Source: Amylostereum areolatum (lineage: Eukaryota; Basidiomycota; Agaricomycetes; Russulales; Stereaceae). Taken from it: a DNA stretch of 64,000 nt. The position numbers and the translations under genes are program-made. Every line of letters starts with the position of its first letter. The first letter of the stretch is position 1. Shown piece after piece: positions 29,959 through 41,509 of this stretch. The notes beneath the pieces are model-generated. The model did not search any database and had not been told where the DNA came from. It saw nothing but the letters and a program-made list of their open reading frames with translations. The stretch lies in contig SAXG01000005.1 of the NCBI GenBank assembly GCA_012932865.1, forward strand, positions 1,357,121 through 1,421,120, written 5' to 3'.

Positions 29959-31571
29959 AAATCCTGCGATTCCAGGATGTCCTTCAACAGCGCTACTGCC
30001 TGCTCCTTGCCTTCCGCGTCCAGATCCTTCAGCTGGCGAGTGATCGCCGCGATGGTTTTGGATGGGTCGGGAGCTGCTTTCGCAGTGGACGGAGCCGTGT
30101 TCGTCGGCAGGGGAGGGGCCTTGGACCCAGTCTCTACTGCGCCCACCCGTCGCGCGCTCGAGTCGCGGTTGGGGCAGTCGCGAGAGACGTGACCGGCTTG
30201 TCGACACATGAAGCACTTGCCTTCGCGCATCATCTTTGCGCGCTCGTCGTCCGTCAGCTTTGCAGGGCGGGTCGAGGTGTTGGTGAAGGCGCCGACTCGG
30301 CGCGACGAGGAGTCGTTGGTCGAACCGTTCGAGGTGAGCGCGACAGCCCCCTTGGACTAACTGCTCTTCCTCTCCGGGTTCTCTTCGAGCCACTGGTGGT
30401 TGATGCGGCAGGCGCGCTCCTTCCACTCCGCGAGCTTGGTGGGGAACGGGTACGACCGGGCCACCTGCTTGCCGAGGTCACGCTGAAGTCCCTTCTTGAA
30501 AAAGTGGATTAGCGCCTCGTCGTCGTACGCTGACATGGTTGCCAGCATCTCAAACTCGGTGATAAAGTCAGTGACGTCCCGGGTGGTCATTGCGAGCTCG
30601 TTGATCTTACGCTGAGCCTCTATCTTCGGATCGACGGGCACGAAGTCTTTGCCAAACCTCTCGAAGAGCTCTTTGTAGGAGCTATAGTGGAGTGTTGGGG
30701 GCGTGGGGTCGAGGGTGTCGGCGTCTTCCTTCTCGTCTTCGTCGGCGAAGAGTTCCATGCGGCGATGCGTGGCCCAGGCTTTCGCCGTGTCGTCCTCCAT
30801 CAGGCTGAGGAGGAGCATCATCTTGGCATCATCTGTGGCATAAACATCTTTGTTAACGCGCAGGAACATGCGGAGCTCGAGGGAGAACCGGAGGGTGTCG
30901 CGTCTATCGCCTTTGAATGGCTTTGGCTTGGGGCCGATCTCCCGCTTGGAGACGGCAGGTTTGGATTCGGCATCGGACATCTTGTCGAAGGGGAGGGGGA
31001 CGGTGAGGGATTGGGCGAGTTCTTGATCAAGGCGGCGTAGGGTTTCTCGTCGGCGTTCTTCTGCTTCTTCAACTTCGTCCTCAACTTGTTTTGCGACAAG
31101 GAAGTCGGCGGGGGTGAGGAATTGCTGGTTATGATGCCACGACCAGTGATCTTGGACGGGACTGAACGAAGTGGGCTGCCACTCAACTACTGATCGTCCT
31201 GGGGTTCCGTTCTTGTTCCGTCTATAGGCGTACCACTTCCCAGTTGTGTCGTTGTGGTTGATCCCTTCTGGGACTTCGATTACAGTACGTCGACGGGGTG
31301 GGGGCGAGTTGGTCGGAGGGGGGTTCAGGAAGCGCTGTAGAACGTCCGCAGCGGTGGCAAAATCCGATTCTTCGACGTAGGGTTGTTCGTCGCGGTCGTC
31401 GAAGTACCAGTCTCGACGTTGCCGGTTTGGTTCGTCGTGCAGCCAACGTACGGATTCCTTAGTCTGCTGCGAGGTGAGGATATAGTATTCTTCGGGACAG
31501 TAGTCTCGAAAAACGCCTGGGGGGAGGTTCGGAGTGGGGGGACGAGGGGCTGTGGAGGACGTGATGATGGT
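29955..31571 (-). pseudogene. B2 gag with one nonsense codon
   Basis: The frame is open from after the UAG at 31574-31572. The ATG at 30980 (MSDAESKPAV) leads into the capsid region up to a TAG at 30359-30357, where B1 has a Gln codon. The remainder with the CCHC knuckle (CFMCRQAGHVSRDC) ends at 29955. B2 lacks the 1-bp insertion of B1, so the two subfamilies have lost gag independently. Confidence 0.88.
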
Positions 31572-32126
31572 CTAGAAGAAGTCCGCCGCGATGGGGCGAC
31601 GGCCGAGGAGTTTCTTGGTGAGGTAGCCGGCTTTTACTGCCTGGCGGATCTTATGTTCGTGGTGGCGGCGACGAAGGGTCTTACCCTTGATGGTGGGACG
31701 GAGGACTGGTGGCGGGGTGGATTCGGGGGTCCGGCGGTTAAACTGGGAGACGGAGGTGAAACTGGTTTGGAGGATCGGGTTGGGGGCGTCCTGGATGAGG
31801 TATGTGTGGTAGGTGGGGGCGTGGAGGGTGAATTCAAGGCGTTCGAGATCTATGTTGATGCACGTAGTGATCCGGACGTAGAGGGCGAGGACGACAGTAC
31901 CGTGATCCTTGTGCCACCTCCACTCGAAGATGCGGAAGTTGAGGCCGTGCGCGGTCCAGGGATCTTTCTTGCAGAGGTTCTGTACGGGGACGAGGCAGTT
32001 GACGGTGACAGCGTCGGACCAAGGGTAGGGGAGTGGTGCGTCGTCGCGGGGGGTGATCGGCTTTCCGTTGAACGGGAGGAAAACCGGTGCGTTCGGGAGG
32101 TCCGTGGTGAGAGTTTTTAACGTTGT
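31572..32126 (-). CDS. B2 pre-gag frame, ends at in-frame UAG
   Basis: The same protein as 5810-6361 of B1, with a few substitutions. The B1 start ATG is ACG here. Upstream the frame is open into the 5' LTR, so the start is unclear. It ends at TAG 31574-31572, in frame with gag. Function is unknown. Confidence 0.4.
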   Translation of the reverse strand, partial: TTLKTLTTDLPNAPVFLPFNGKPITPRDDAPLPYPWSDAVTVNCLVPVQNLCKKDPWTAHGLNFRIFEWRWHKDHGTVVLALYVRITTCINIDLERLEFTLHAPTYHTYLIQDAPNPILQTSFTSVSQFNRRTPESTPPPVLRPTIKGKTLRRRHHEHKIRQAVKAGYLTKKLLGRRPIAADFF

Positions 32127-32188
32127 AGCGACGGCAGAGGTAGATGGAGAGAGGGGTGCGAGGTAGGCGTAGGGGTAGACTGTCCAGG

Positions 32189-32611
32189 TGTCAGAAACAC
32201 AGTTTATGAGACCGATGGAACCGCCTAAGTCGCAACGATGGGAGGAGCGAGAGAGAACAGATGGATTCGAGAGTGTCAGGCCTAGGGTAGTGCAACGTGC
32301 GCTACAGTACCGTATGACGAGATGGACAGTCTGAGGAAAAGGGAAAAGGGATACTGTCCTTATATACTAGTGGGAACGATGGTGCGATGCGATGCGATAG
32401 TGGTGCGAGCGGGGGGAACAATAAGAAAGGAGTCATGGGGAGGAGGGCGGGAGTCCGGAGCAATGATGTCATAGATAAGGATGCGGAACACCGTTCGGAA
32501 GTCCGGGCGGTGACGTCATTGGAGCATGTGATGCGAAGGAAAGTCATGTGCCGTGACGCGTCGCGTGTACAAGGTCTGCAAACGAAGAAAGAAATGGAGC
32601 GATCCGTGACA
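32189..32611 (-). repeat. 5' LTR of B2
   Basis: 423 bp, reverse orientation, with TG...CA ends, followed on the right by GCAAT. Confidence 0.95.
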
Positions 32612-32750
32612 GCAATCTTCGCAATTAAGTCAGTACCTCCTCCGTCTAGGTCAGGACCAGACGGAAGAACAGGGGGTAAGCCGATTAGAAGCACACAGAA
32701 GAACCCTAACTGAAGCACCCGGATTCCTCACAGGTGCTAATGCAATCCCC

Positions 32751-34208
32751 GTGGCCCGGAGCCACGGAAGTCCCAACACCCGACTCCCCGATCCTAGAGA
32801 GCCAGATAGCCCGCATGATAGCCGGAGTAGCGATCGAACAGGCCAGAGAACGGATCAACGACCTCAAGAGGGAGTCAACCGACGTCCAGAACATCCTGGA
32901 GAACCACATCAAGATGCTCGACGGAGAACTCCGCCAGTTAGACTCGAAGTACCTGACGCTCTCGACCGAGATGGAGGAACGAGAGGTCAAACTTCTTCGA
33001 CGATTCCGGAAGCTAGCGCAGCGGCTGTACTCAACGTCGCAGAGCTCCGGAGATTCCTTACTGAAGTCGGACACAGAGTCAACTGGCTCAACTGGGAAAG
33101 ACACACCTTCCGCGCCGCCTACGAAGGAGAAATCCTCCGCAGACGAATGGAAACTACCGGAGTTCCCCATATGTCGTCACGCGACGGCCCCGACATCGAC
33201 CTCATCTTCCATGGACATCACATCTCCCCGGGCTATACTGTTCGACCCGATCCCATCACATCCGTCCTCACCAGACCCCCGTTCCTTCCTAACGCCCCTC
33301 CACGACCCGTCACCGCTCCCACGCCACCAGGATCCTCACCCATCCCTGGCATCACCCAGATCAACACCATCCAGCCTCCCGTCGCTAGAAACGGATTACC
33401 CGGAGAGCGATCCGGACAGCCCATGGATCCCCCAGAGCCCAGACAACAGACCGGCGATCCGCGACCAATACCTGGGGCATCTTCTCAGCTGCCCACAGTG
33501 CCTAGACCGCCAACTCCATTCCCGGTATCTGCTAGCGACACTCCCATGCCATGGCACGGAGGCCCCCCTGCTTATCCCTCGTTCCTACATTCACACTCCG
33601 ACCACAATCGAAATTCCATCGCCCAAGATCCCCGAGTCGCCTCACAGCGACGTAAACATGAATCTGTCGACCCCGACGGAAGACCACTCAAGCGAATCCG
33701 AAACGTCAACCTCTCCGATAAGTCGAGCAATGAAGAACTGCGACAAAATCCAGGAGATAATAGAGGAAATGAAGGAAACTCGCGTTCGCTGGAAACGAGA
33801 CCGCGAGTCAACGGACAAATCGGACAGCTCGACGGACAAACCGGAGAAGGACGACAAGACGAAGGAAGTAGCCGAGAACCCCTCGGACCCATGGAGCGAC
33901 GAGCCAACCACGTGGACACAAGAGAAGTGGGACGCGATTCCCTCGAAGCCGCGGAAACGCTGCTGGAAATGCGGCGAGCGAGGCCATCTCCGCCGAGACT
34001 GTCCCCGTCGCAAGAACGTTCCCCCTCACTTCCCCCAATCGCGGTCTTGCTATCCCCTCCGACCACAGACTCCTCTTCCTCACCCTCGCCCGAACCGTCC
34101 GGATACCAACTACGGTCCAGGAACACTGATGTCCCACCCCCACCTCCGACGTACCGACGCTACCGCCCGCGCCCACAGGCAGCTTCTGGGATTCCTCGCA
34201 CGACGTGA
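32751..34208 (+). other. Second long open frame overlapping ORF4
   Basis: A 485-codon frame shifted relative to ORF4 covers most of it without a stop. In its first third it reads like structured protein (ELRRFLTEVGHRVNWLNWER), whereas ORF4 there is low-complexity Ser/Thr/Lys. Elsewhere it is Arg/Pro/Ser-rich and unconvincing. It may reflect dual coding or a programmed frameshift. It may also be an accident of a GC-rich, stop-poor region. Confidence 0.25.
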
Positions 34209-34276
34209 GAGTCTGACGCACGAAGCCGCCCAACATGCTACCGAACAGTGGTTGTACTGGGAGGACGCCATGCTTC

Positions 34277-34281
34277 GCACT
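34277..34281 (+). repeat. Target-site duplication of B3, left
   Basis: GCACT, repeated at 41382-41386 on the other side of B3. Confidence 0.95.
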
Positions 34282-34704
34282 TGTCACGGATCGCTCCATT
34301 TCTTTCTTCGTTTGCAGACCTTGTACACGCGACGCGTCACGGCACATGACTTTCCTTCGCATCACATGCTCCAATGACGTCACCGCCCGGACTTCCGAAC
34401 GGTGTTCCGCATCCTTATCTATGACATCATTGCTCCGGACTCCCGCCCTCCTCCCCATGACTCCTTTCTTATTGTTCCCCCCGCTCGCACCACTATCGCA
34501 TCGCATCGCACCATCGTTCCCACTTGTATATAAGGACAGTATCCCTTTTCCCTTTTCCTCAGACTGTCCATCTCGTCATACGGTACTGTAGCGCACGTTG
34601 CACTACCCTAGGCCTGACACTCTCGAATCCATCTGTTCTCTCTCGCTCCTCCCATCGTTGCGACTTAGGCGGTTCCATCGGTCTCATAAACTGTGTTTCT
34701 GACA
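34282..34704 (+). repeat. 5' LTR of B3
   Basis: 423 bp, preceded by GCACT. It differs from the 3' LTR at about five positions, two of which are the same differences that separate the LTRs of B2. Confidence 0.95.
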
Positions 34705-34766
34705 CCTGGACAGTCTACCCCTACGCCTACCTCGCACCCCTCTCTCCATCTACCTCTGCCGTCGCT

Positions 34767-35321
34767 ACAACGTTAAAAACTCTCACCACGGACCTCCCGA
34801 ACGCACCGGTTTTCCTCCCGTTCAACGGAAAGCCGATCACCCCCCGCGACGACGCACCACTCCCCTACCCTTGGTCCGACGCTGTCACCGTCAACTGCCT
34901 CGTCCCCGTACAGAACCTCTGCAAGAAAGATCCCTGGACCGCGCACGGCCTCAACTTCCGCATCTTCGAGTGGAGGTGGCACAAGGATCACGGTACTGTC
35001 GTCCTCGCCCTCTACGTCCGGATCACTACGTGCATCAACATAGATCTCGAACGCCTTGAATTCACCCTCCACGCCCCCACCTACCACACATACCTCATCC
35101 AGGACGCCCCCAACCCGATCCTCCAAACCAGTTTCACCTCCGTCTCCCAGTTTAACCGCCGGACCCCCGAATCCACCCCGCCACCAGTCCTCCGTCCCAC
35201 CATCAAGGGTAAGACCCTTCGTCGCCGCCACCACGAACATAAGATCCGCCAGGCAGTAAAAGCCGGCTACCTCACCAAGAAACTCCTCGGCCGTCGCCCC
35301 ATCGCGGCGGACTTCTTCTAG
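34767..35321 (+). CDS. B3 pre-gag frame, ends at in-frame UAG
   Basis: Equivalent to 5810-6361 of B1. The ATG of B1 is ACG here and the frame is open upstream into the LTR (first in-frame ATG near 34524). It ends at TAG 35319-35321 in frame with gag, as in B1 and B2. No known domain is recognised. Confidence 0.4.
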   Translation, partial: TTLKTLTTDLPNAPVFLPFNGKPITPRDDAPLPYPWSDAVTVNCLVPVQNLCKKDPWTAHGLNFRIFEWRWHKDHGTVVLALYVRITTCINIDLERLEFTLHAPTYHTYLIQDAPNPILQTSFTSVSQFNRRTPESTPPPVLRPTIKGKTLRRRHHEHKIRQAVKAGYLTKKLLGRRPIAADFF

Positions 35322-36938
35322 ACCATCATCACGTCCTCCACAGCCCCTCGTCCCCCCACTCCGAACCTCCCCCCAGGCGTTTTTCGAGACTACTGTCCCG
35401 AAGAATACTATATCCTCACCTCGCAGCAGACTAAGGAATCCGTACGTTGGCTGCACGACGAACCAAACCGGCAACGTCGAGACTGGTACTTCGACGACCG
35501 CGACGAACAACCCTACGTCGAAGAATCGGATTTTGCCACCGCTGCGGACGTTCTACAGCGCTTCCTGAACCCCCCTCCGACCAACTCGCCCCCACCCCGT
35601 CGACGTACTGTAATCGAAGTCCCAGAAGGGATCAACCACAACGACACAACTGGGAAGTGGTACGCCTATAGACGGAACAAGAACGGAACCCCAGGACGAT
35701 CAGTAGTTGAGTGGCAGCCCACTTCGTTCAGTCCCGTCCAAGATCACTGGTCGTGGCATCATAACCAGCAATTCCTCACCCCCGCCGACTTCCTTGTCGC
35801 AAAACAAGTTGAGGACGAAGTTGAAGAAGCAGAAGAACGCCGACGAGAAACCCTACGCCGCCTTGATCAAGAACTCGCCCAATCCCTCACCGTCCCCCTC
35901 CCCTTCGACAAGATGTCCGATGCCGAATCCAAACCTGCCGTCTCCAAGCGGGAGATCGGCCCCAAGCCAAAGCCATTCAAAGGCGATAGACGCGACACCC
36001 TCCGGTTCTCCCTCGAGCTCCGCATGTTCCTGCGCGTTAACAAAGATGTTTATGCCACAGATGATGCCAAGATGATGCTCCTCCTCAGCCTGATGGAGGA
36101 CGACACGGCGAAAGCCTGGGCCACGCATCGCCGCATGGAACTCTTCGCCGACGAAGACGAGAAGGAAGACGCCGACACCCTCGACCCCACGCCCCCAACA
36201 CTCCACTATAGCTCCTACAAAGAGCTCTTCGAGAGGTTTGGCAAAGACTTCGTGCCCGTCGATCCGAAGATAGAGGCTCAGCGTAAGATCAACGAGCTCG
36301 CAATGACCACCCGGGACGTCACTGACTTTATCACCGAGTTTGAGATGCTGGCAACCATGTCAGCGTACGACGACGAGGCGCTAATCCACTTTTTCAAGAA
36401 GGGACTTCAGCGTGACCTCGGCAAGCAGGTGGCCCGGTCGTACCCGTTCCCCACCAAGCTCGCGGAGTGGAAGGAGCGCGCCTGCCGCATCAACCACCAG
36501 TGGCTCGAAGAGAACCCGGAGAGGAAGAGCAGTTAGTCCAAGGGGGCTGTCGCGCTCACCTCGAACGGTTCGACCAACGACTCCTCGTCGCGCCGAGTCG
36601 GCGCCTTCACCAACACCTCGACCCGCCCTGCAAAGCTGACGGACGACGAGCGCGCAAAGATGATGCGCGAAGGCAAGTGCTTCATGTGTCGACAAGCCGG
36701 TCACGTCTCTCGCGACTGCCCCAACCGCGACTCGAGCGCGCGACGGGTGGGCGCAGTAGAGACTGGGTCCAAGGCCCCTCCCCTGCCGACGAACACGGCT
36801 CCGTCCACTGCGAAAGCAGCTCCCGACCCATCCAAAACCATCGCGGCGATCACTCGCCAGCTGAAGGATCTGGACGCGGAAGGCAAGGAGCAGGCAGTAG
36901 CGCTGTTGAAGGACATCCTGGAATCGCAGGATTTTTGA
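35322..36938 (+). pseudogene. B3 gag with one nonsense codon
   Basis: The ATG at 35913 starts the same Gag as B2, with TAG at 36534-36536 in place of Gln. The CCHC knuckle (CFMCRQAGHVSRDC) lies downstream in the resumed frame. It ends TTT TGA at 36936-36938, overlapping pol at the same TTTTTGAA junction. Confidence 0.88.
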
Positions 36939-39900
36939 AACGCCCCCCAGTCGCGTCGTCTGGTGGAGGCAAAGGACTTTTGGTATCATCGTCGAATCGT
37001 TTCGCTGTATTATCATCCATGCATACCTGTGAGCAATCGTATCCCCCGTGTTTGTATCTGTCTACTGTCACCAAGAACAGGCAAACACCATCGATCACGC
37101 TCAAAGTCAAGCTGATCGGACGAGTTACCAAAAGAGAAATCGACGCAGACGCGCTGCTTGATAGCGGCGCAGAAGGAATTATCCTGAACCGAAGCTTCGT
37201 GGAACGCAAGAAGCTTACCACAAGAAAACTAGAAAACCCGTTCCCCGTGCGTAATGTGGACGGCACCGAGAACATCATGGGCTGGGTACGCGACACAACG
37301 ACCCAGCGGATCCGGATATACTCGCAAGATTCAAAGGCGTACCATGAGGAAGAAGCTGAGTTCTTCATCACCGACATCGGCGATCATGACATGATCCTTG
37401 GAACAGACTGGCTCGATGAGCACAATCCCACCATAGACTGGCAACGAGACCGTGTTGACATGCTCCGCTGCCCCCCCTCATGCACTCTGTCCAAACCTCC
37501 TGTGACAAACCTCGCAACCAAGCCACGGAGACCATCATCGGTCCAATCACAGCGTAAGGTTGAAGCAGGTAAAACCCCGAGGACACCTCTCATTTTGGAC
37601 GATCCCTTCCCAGAGCCGACATATGTGTCCTGGACCCCAGTCCCCACTTATGTTATTCCTGCACGCAGAGTCAAAGGTGTTCGCGTCCGCACGGTCCATC
37701 GCTCCCCTCTACCCGCACGACTCTTCACTGAAGACGACGACGAGCGGCCCATGGTATTCCGAGACTGGGAGGTCAATGGACTACGCCACGCCGGAATCCT
37801 CCCTGAAACCGACGGTCCTAATCCAGATGCAGTACCTATCCGCGCGGGCTTTACAAAAGCGCAGGAGCTTGCAGAGCATTCAAAAGAGAACGCACGCCCG
37901 CAAACCTTTGAAGACTTAGTCCCCCCGCCGTACCGCGACTTTGCGCCTGTATTCGACAAGAAAACCTCCGAGCGACTTCCTGACCGACGGCCATGGGACC
38001 ATGCTATCGACATGAAAGACGGCTTTGAACCCAAACCGTGCAAGATCTACCCCCTCTCACCTTCCGAGCAGATCGAACTCGACACCTTCCTCGACGACCA
38101 CCTGAAGAAGGGCTATATCCGCCCATCGAAGTCACCTCAGGCGAGTCCGTTCTTCTTTGTGAAGAAAAAGGATGGAAAGCTGCGTCCCGTACAGGACTAT
38201 CGAGAACTAAACAAGGGCACTGTCAAGAACGAATACCCCTTGCCACTGATCTCTGAAATTGTCGACCGTCTCAAAGGTGCAAAGATCTTCTCCAAGATGG
38301 ATGTCCGCTGGGGCTACAACAATGTCCGCATCAAGGAAGGCGACGAGTGGAAGGCTGCGTTCAAGACAAATCGCGGTCTCTTCGAACCTACGGTGATGTT
38401 TTTCGGGCTTATGAACTCCCCTGCGACGTTTCAGGCAATGATGAATGAACTGTTCAAGGATCTCATCGACTCGGGCAAGGTCATCATCTACATGGACGAC
38501 ATCTTGGTGTTCACCCGCACCATGGACGAACACCGTGCCATAGTGCGGCAGGTTCTGCAGCGTTTGCAAGACAACGACCTCTTCCTCAAACCGGAGAAAT
38601 GCGTCTTTGAGCAAGACTCTGTCGAATACCTCGGACTCATCATCTCGCACGACAAGATCGCTATGGACCCCGTCAAGGTAGCAGGTATTCAGGACTGGCC
38701 GATACCACAAACGGTCAAAGATGTGCAATCCTTCCTCGGCTTTGGCAACTTCTACCGACGTTTCATCAAGGACTTCTCCAAGGTTGCACGACCCCTATTT
38801 GACCTGACAAAGAAGGACTGCACATGGAACTGGTCGGCGGACTGCCAAACTGCGTTTGACGCACTGAAAGCTGCGTTTACTTCCTCCCCCGTCTTGGTCA
38901 TGCCTGACCCAAAGAAGCCTTACCTCGTTGAAGTCGATGCCTCGGACTTTGCTACTGGAGGTATACTCTCGCAGAAAGGCGATGACGGTCACTGGCATCC
39001 AGTGGCGTATCTGTCCAAGGCCCTATCAGAACCGGAACGGAACTACGACATCTACGACAAGGAGCTACTTGCGATCATCCGTGCGCTTGAAGCCTGGCAC
39101 CATTACCTCGAAGGCGCCCCCGACACCGTCGAAATCTGGACAGATCACAAGAACCTGGAGCACTTCAAGACGGCACAGAAGCTGAGCCGCCGACAGGCAC
39201 GTTGGGCTCTATTCCTCACTCGATTTGACTTCTCGCTCGTCCATAAACCAGGAATTTCCCACCGCCCGGATCCAATGTCTCGACGACCCGATCAGAAGGA
39301 TGGTGTTGAAAACGACAACAAGGAGCGCGTCTTGCTTGACCCCAAGTACTTCCAAGTACGCGCAACAAGGCCAGGAGCAGTAACCTCCCTCGGTGATGTC
39401 GAACTCCGACGACGTATCCGTGACTGCAAAACCAAGGACATCGAGGTCGTTCAAGCCCTGGACGCCATCTTACGAAACGGACCACGTACACTCGTCAAGA
39501 ACCTTCAAGAGTGGAACTACGAAGAAGGCCTGGTCCTGTTTAGAGGAAAAGTATATGTCCCTGCAGACGACGAGTTGTGACGCGACATTGTCAAAATGTA
39601 CCATGAATCGCCCCTGGCTGGACACCCCGGTCGCTTCAAGACTTACGAGCTTGTGAGTCGTGAATATTGGTGGCCTGGCATGTCTGTCTTTGTCCGTGAC
39701 TTTGTAGCAGGATGCGCAACCTGCCAGTCGACGAAGACACAGAGCAGCCGACCCCACGTCGACATGATCCCAAACGAAGTACCCGATCGACCATTTGGCG
39801 TCATCTCCACCGACTTCATTGTCGAACTCCCTGACTGCGAAGGCTATAATGCCGTCAACGTCGTGGTTGATCGCCTCACCAAGATGGTGGTTACCACCCC

Positions 39901-41026
39901 ATGTACAACGAAGATCACCAGTGATGGCACGGCCGACATTCTCTTCGACAAGGTATACCGACACTACGGCTTAGCAGACAAGATCATCTCGGATCGTGGA
40001 CCCCAATTTGCTGGACAGGTGATGCGTACACTCAACGAGAAGCTCGGGATCAAGTCCGCCCTCAGCACAGCGTATCACCCACAGACAGACGGCCAAACCG
40101 AACGCGAGAACCAGAACCTCGAGCAGTTCCTGCGAGTATTCTGCAACTACCGTCAAGACGACTGGGTGAAGTGGTTGCCCTTCTTTGAGTTTTCTCACAA
40201 CTCTCGCACCCATGCAGCTACTGGAAAGGCTCCCTTTGAAGTCCTCTACGGCTTCCTCCCGAAAATGTACCCATCCGTAAACCCGTCCTCAAAGGTCCCC
40301 GCAGTTGAAGAACGCCTCCGTCAACTTGAAGAAGTCCGACAGGAGATCAAGGCCAGCCTTGCCCTCGCATCAGACTTGATGAAGCACTACAATGGCGACA
40401 CGGTCAGCGAATCAACGCAGTTTGCCGTCGGAGACAAAGTATGGCTAGAAGGCAAAAATCTGAAGACGACGAGACCGAAAGCTAAGCTTGCTGCCAAACG
40501 ATTTGGACCCTTCGAAATCATTGACGTCATCAGCCCAGTCAACTACCGCTTGAAGCTGCCGAAGACGTGGCGAATCCATCCAGTCTTCCATGCCTCGCTG
40601 CTCACCGCGTACAAGGAGACAGCCGCTCACGGGCCAAATTATGAACAGCCGCCACCAGACCTCATCGACGATGAAGAAGAATACGACATTGAAGACATTG
40701 TCGACTCTAAACCAACTCGTAACAAGAAAGGTATTCAGTACCTCGTCAAGTGGGCCGGCTATCCCGACTCCGAAAACACCTGGCTCCCGTGTTCGTCGCT
40801 CTCAAAGGTTACCGACATGATTGACGCTTTCCACAAGCGCCATCCAAATGCGCCCCGCCCCGTGCGTTCCCTCGGCATCTCCTTTGACGATTTTCTCGCA
40901 TCCACCCTTGCAGATGACATCGCGCTCCAGGCGAAAGCGCGTCTTAAAGGGGGGGTAATGTCACGGATCGCTCCATTTCTTTCTTCGTTTGCAGACCTTG
41001 TACACGCGACGCGTCACGGCACATGA
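36935..41026 (+). pseudogene. B3 Pol with one nonsense codon
   Basis: All Pol domains of B1 are present. TGA at 39578-39580 separates protease-RT-RNase H from integrase-chromodomain. The translated parts on both sides of the stop are identical to those of B2. The frame ends 68 nt inside the 3' LTR. Confidence 0.9.
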
Positions 41027-41381
41027 CTTTCCTTCGCATCACATGCTCCAACGACGTCACTGCCCGGACTTCCGAACGGTGTTCCGCATCCTTATCTATG
41101 ACATCATTGCTCCGGACTCCCGCCCTCCTCCCCATGACTCCTTTCTTATTGTTCCCCCCGCTCGCACCACTATCGCATCGCATCGCACCATCGTTCCCAC
41201 TTGTATATAAGGACAGTATCCCTTTTCCCTTTTCCTCAGACTGTCCATCTCGTCATACGGTACTGTAGCGCACGTTGCACTACCCTAGGCCTGACACTCT
41301 CGAATCTATCTGTTCTCTCTCGCTCCTCCCATCGTTGCGACTTAGGCGGTTCCGTCGGTCTCATAAACTGCGTTTCTGACA
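40959..41381 (+). repeat. 3' LTR of B3
   Basis: 423 bp, starting after a G-rich polypurine tract and followed by GCACT. Confidence 0.95.
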
Positions 41382-41509
41382 GCACTCAGCGGGAACCCCC
41401 TTCGCGCTTCAACCACTCCTGGCGCGTCGACGATCTCTTCTGGAAGGAAGAAGATTGGAACTTGCAGGAAGCGGAGGAGTCGAAGGATCACTGGCCGGAG
41501 CCTTGGTAA

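Larger units (their letters stand above)
25512..32611 (-). mobile_element. Element B2: family-B chromovirus, minus strand, nested in A
   Basis: A 7100-bp element in reverse orientation with 423-bp LTRs (25512-25934 is the 3' LTR, 32189-32611 the 5' LTR) and a GCAAT duplication. Its primer-binding site lies at 32177-32186. It is nearly identical to B3 in the opposite orientation, down to the same two disabling stop codons. The insertion splits ORF3 of element A. Gag and Pol are both broken, so it would need proteins from another copy to move. Confidence 0.95.
25357..32713 (+). pseudogene. Element A ORF3: small Cys-rich protein, split by B2
   Basis: The ATG at 25357 lies 80 nt after pol. The frame runs to the B2 insertion point (25511) and resumes at 32617, stopping at 32711-32713, about 91 codons in all. 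The visible features are a Thr/Asn-rich start (STTPNATNTSTNQ), then CNRAHHTQQERALCGDC with three Cys and two adjacent His, then a Ser/Pro/Arg-rich end. The Cys/His pattern suggests metal binding, but no family is recognised. That it reads open on both sides of the insertion in one frame supports it as a real ORF. Confidence 0.45.
34282..41381 (+). mobile_element. Element B3: family-B chromovirus, plus strand, nested in A
   Basis: A 7100-bp element with 423-bp LTRs (34282-34704, 40959-41381) and its own GCACT duplication. Self-primer AGACTGTCCA is at 34561-34570, 34 nt from the TATA box at 34527, and the PBS is at 34707-34716. It is an almost exact inverted copy of B2 with the same stop codons in gag and pol. 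It splits ORF4 of element A. Confidence 0.95.
32740..41509 (+). pseudogene. Element A ORF4: coiled coil + CCHC zinc knuckle, split by B3
   Basis: The ATG at 32740 opens a frame that runs to the B3 insertion (34281) and resumes at 41387, stopping at TAA 41507-41509, about 554 codons. Residues about 20-95 form a strongly charged helix, probably coiled coil (QARERINDLKRESTDVQ, LDGELRQLDSKY). The middle is Pro/Ser-rich. Near residue 410 is a second CCHC knuckle (CWKCGERGHLRRDC), preceded by acidic and Trp-rich sequence. The part after B3 is Trp- and acid-rich (WRVDDLFWKEEDWNLQEAEE). A Gag-like RNA-binding or assembly role is possible. The stop lies in GGTAAGC, a good splice donor, so the protein may continue in a spliced form. 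Confidence 0.6.

Noticed and set aside
27313..30426. 1037-codon frame starting inside gag in B2 (and B3 36467-39580)
   Set aside because: It is pol with a spurious N-terminal extension read through gag in the pol frame. The biological start of pol is the frameshift junction at the end of gag.
31383..32120. 245-codon plus-strand frame across the B2 pre-gag region, with an identical minus-strand frame in B3 (34773-35510)
   Set aside because: It is the antisense of the pre-gag frame. Its Gly/Val/Glu-rich content mirrors the Pro/Asp/Thr-rich sense codons, and the sense frame is the one continuous with gag.
25512..41381. A single large foldback or palindromic DNA transposon
   Set aside because: Each arm is a complete LTR element with its own 5-bp target duplication and all gag/pol parts, so they are two LTR insertions.
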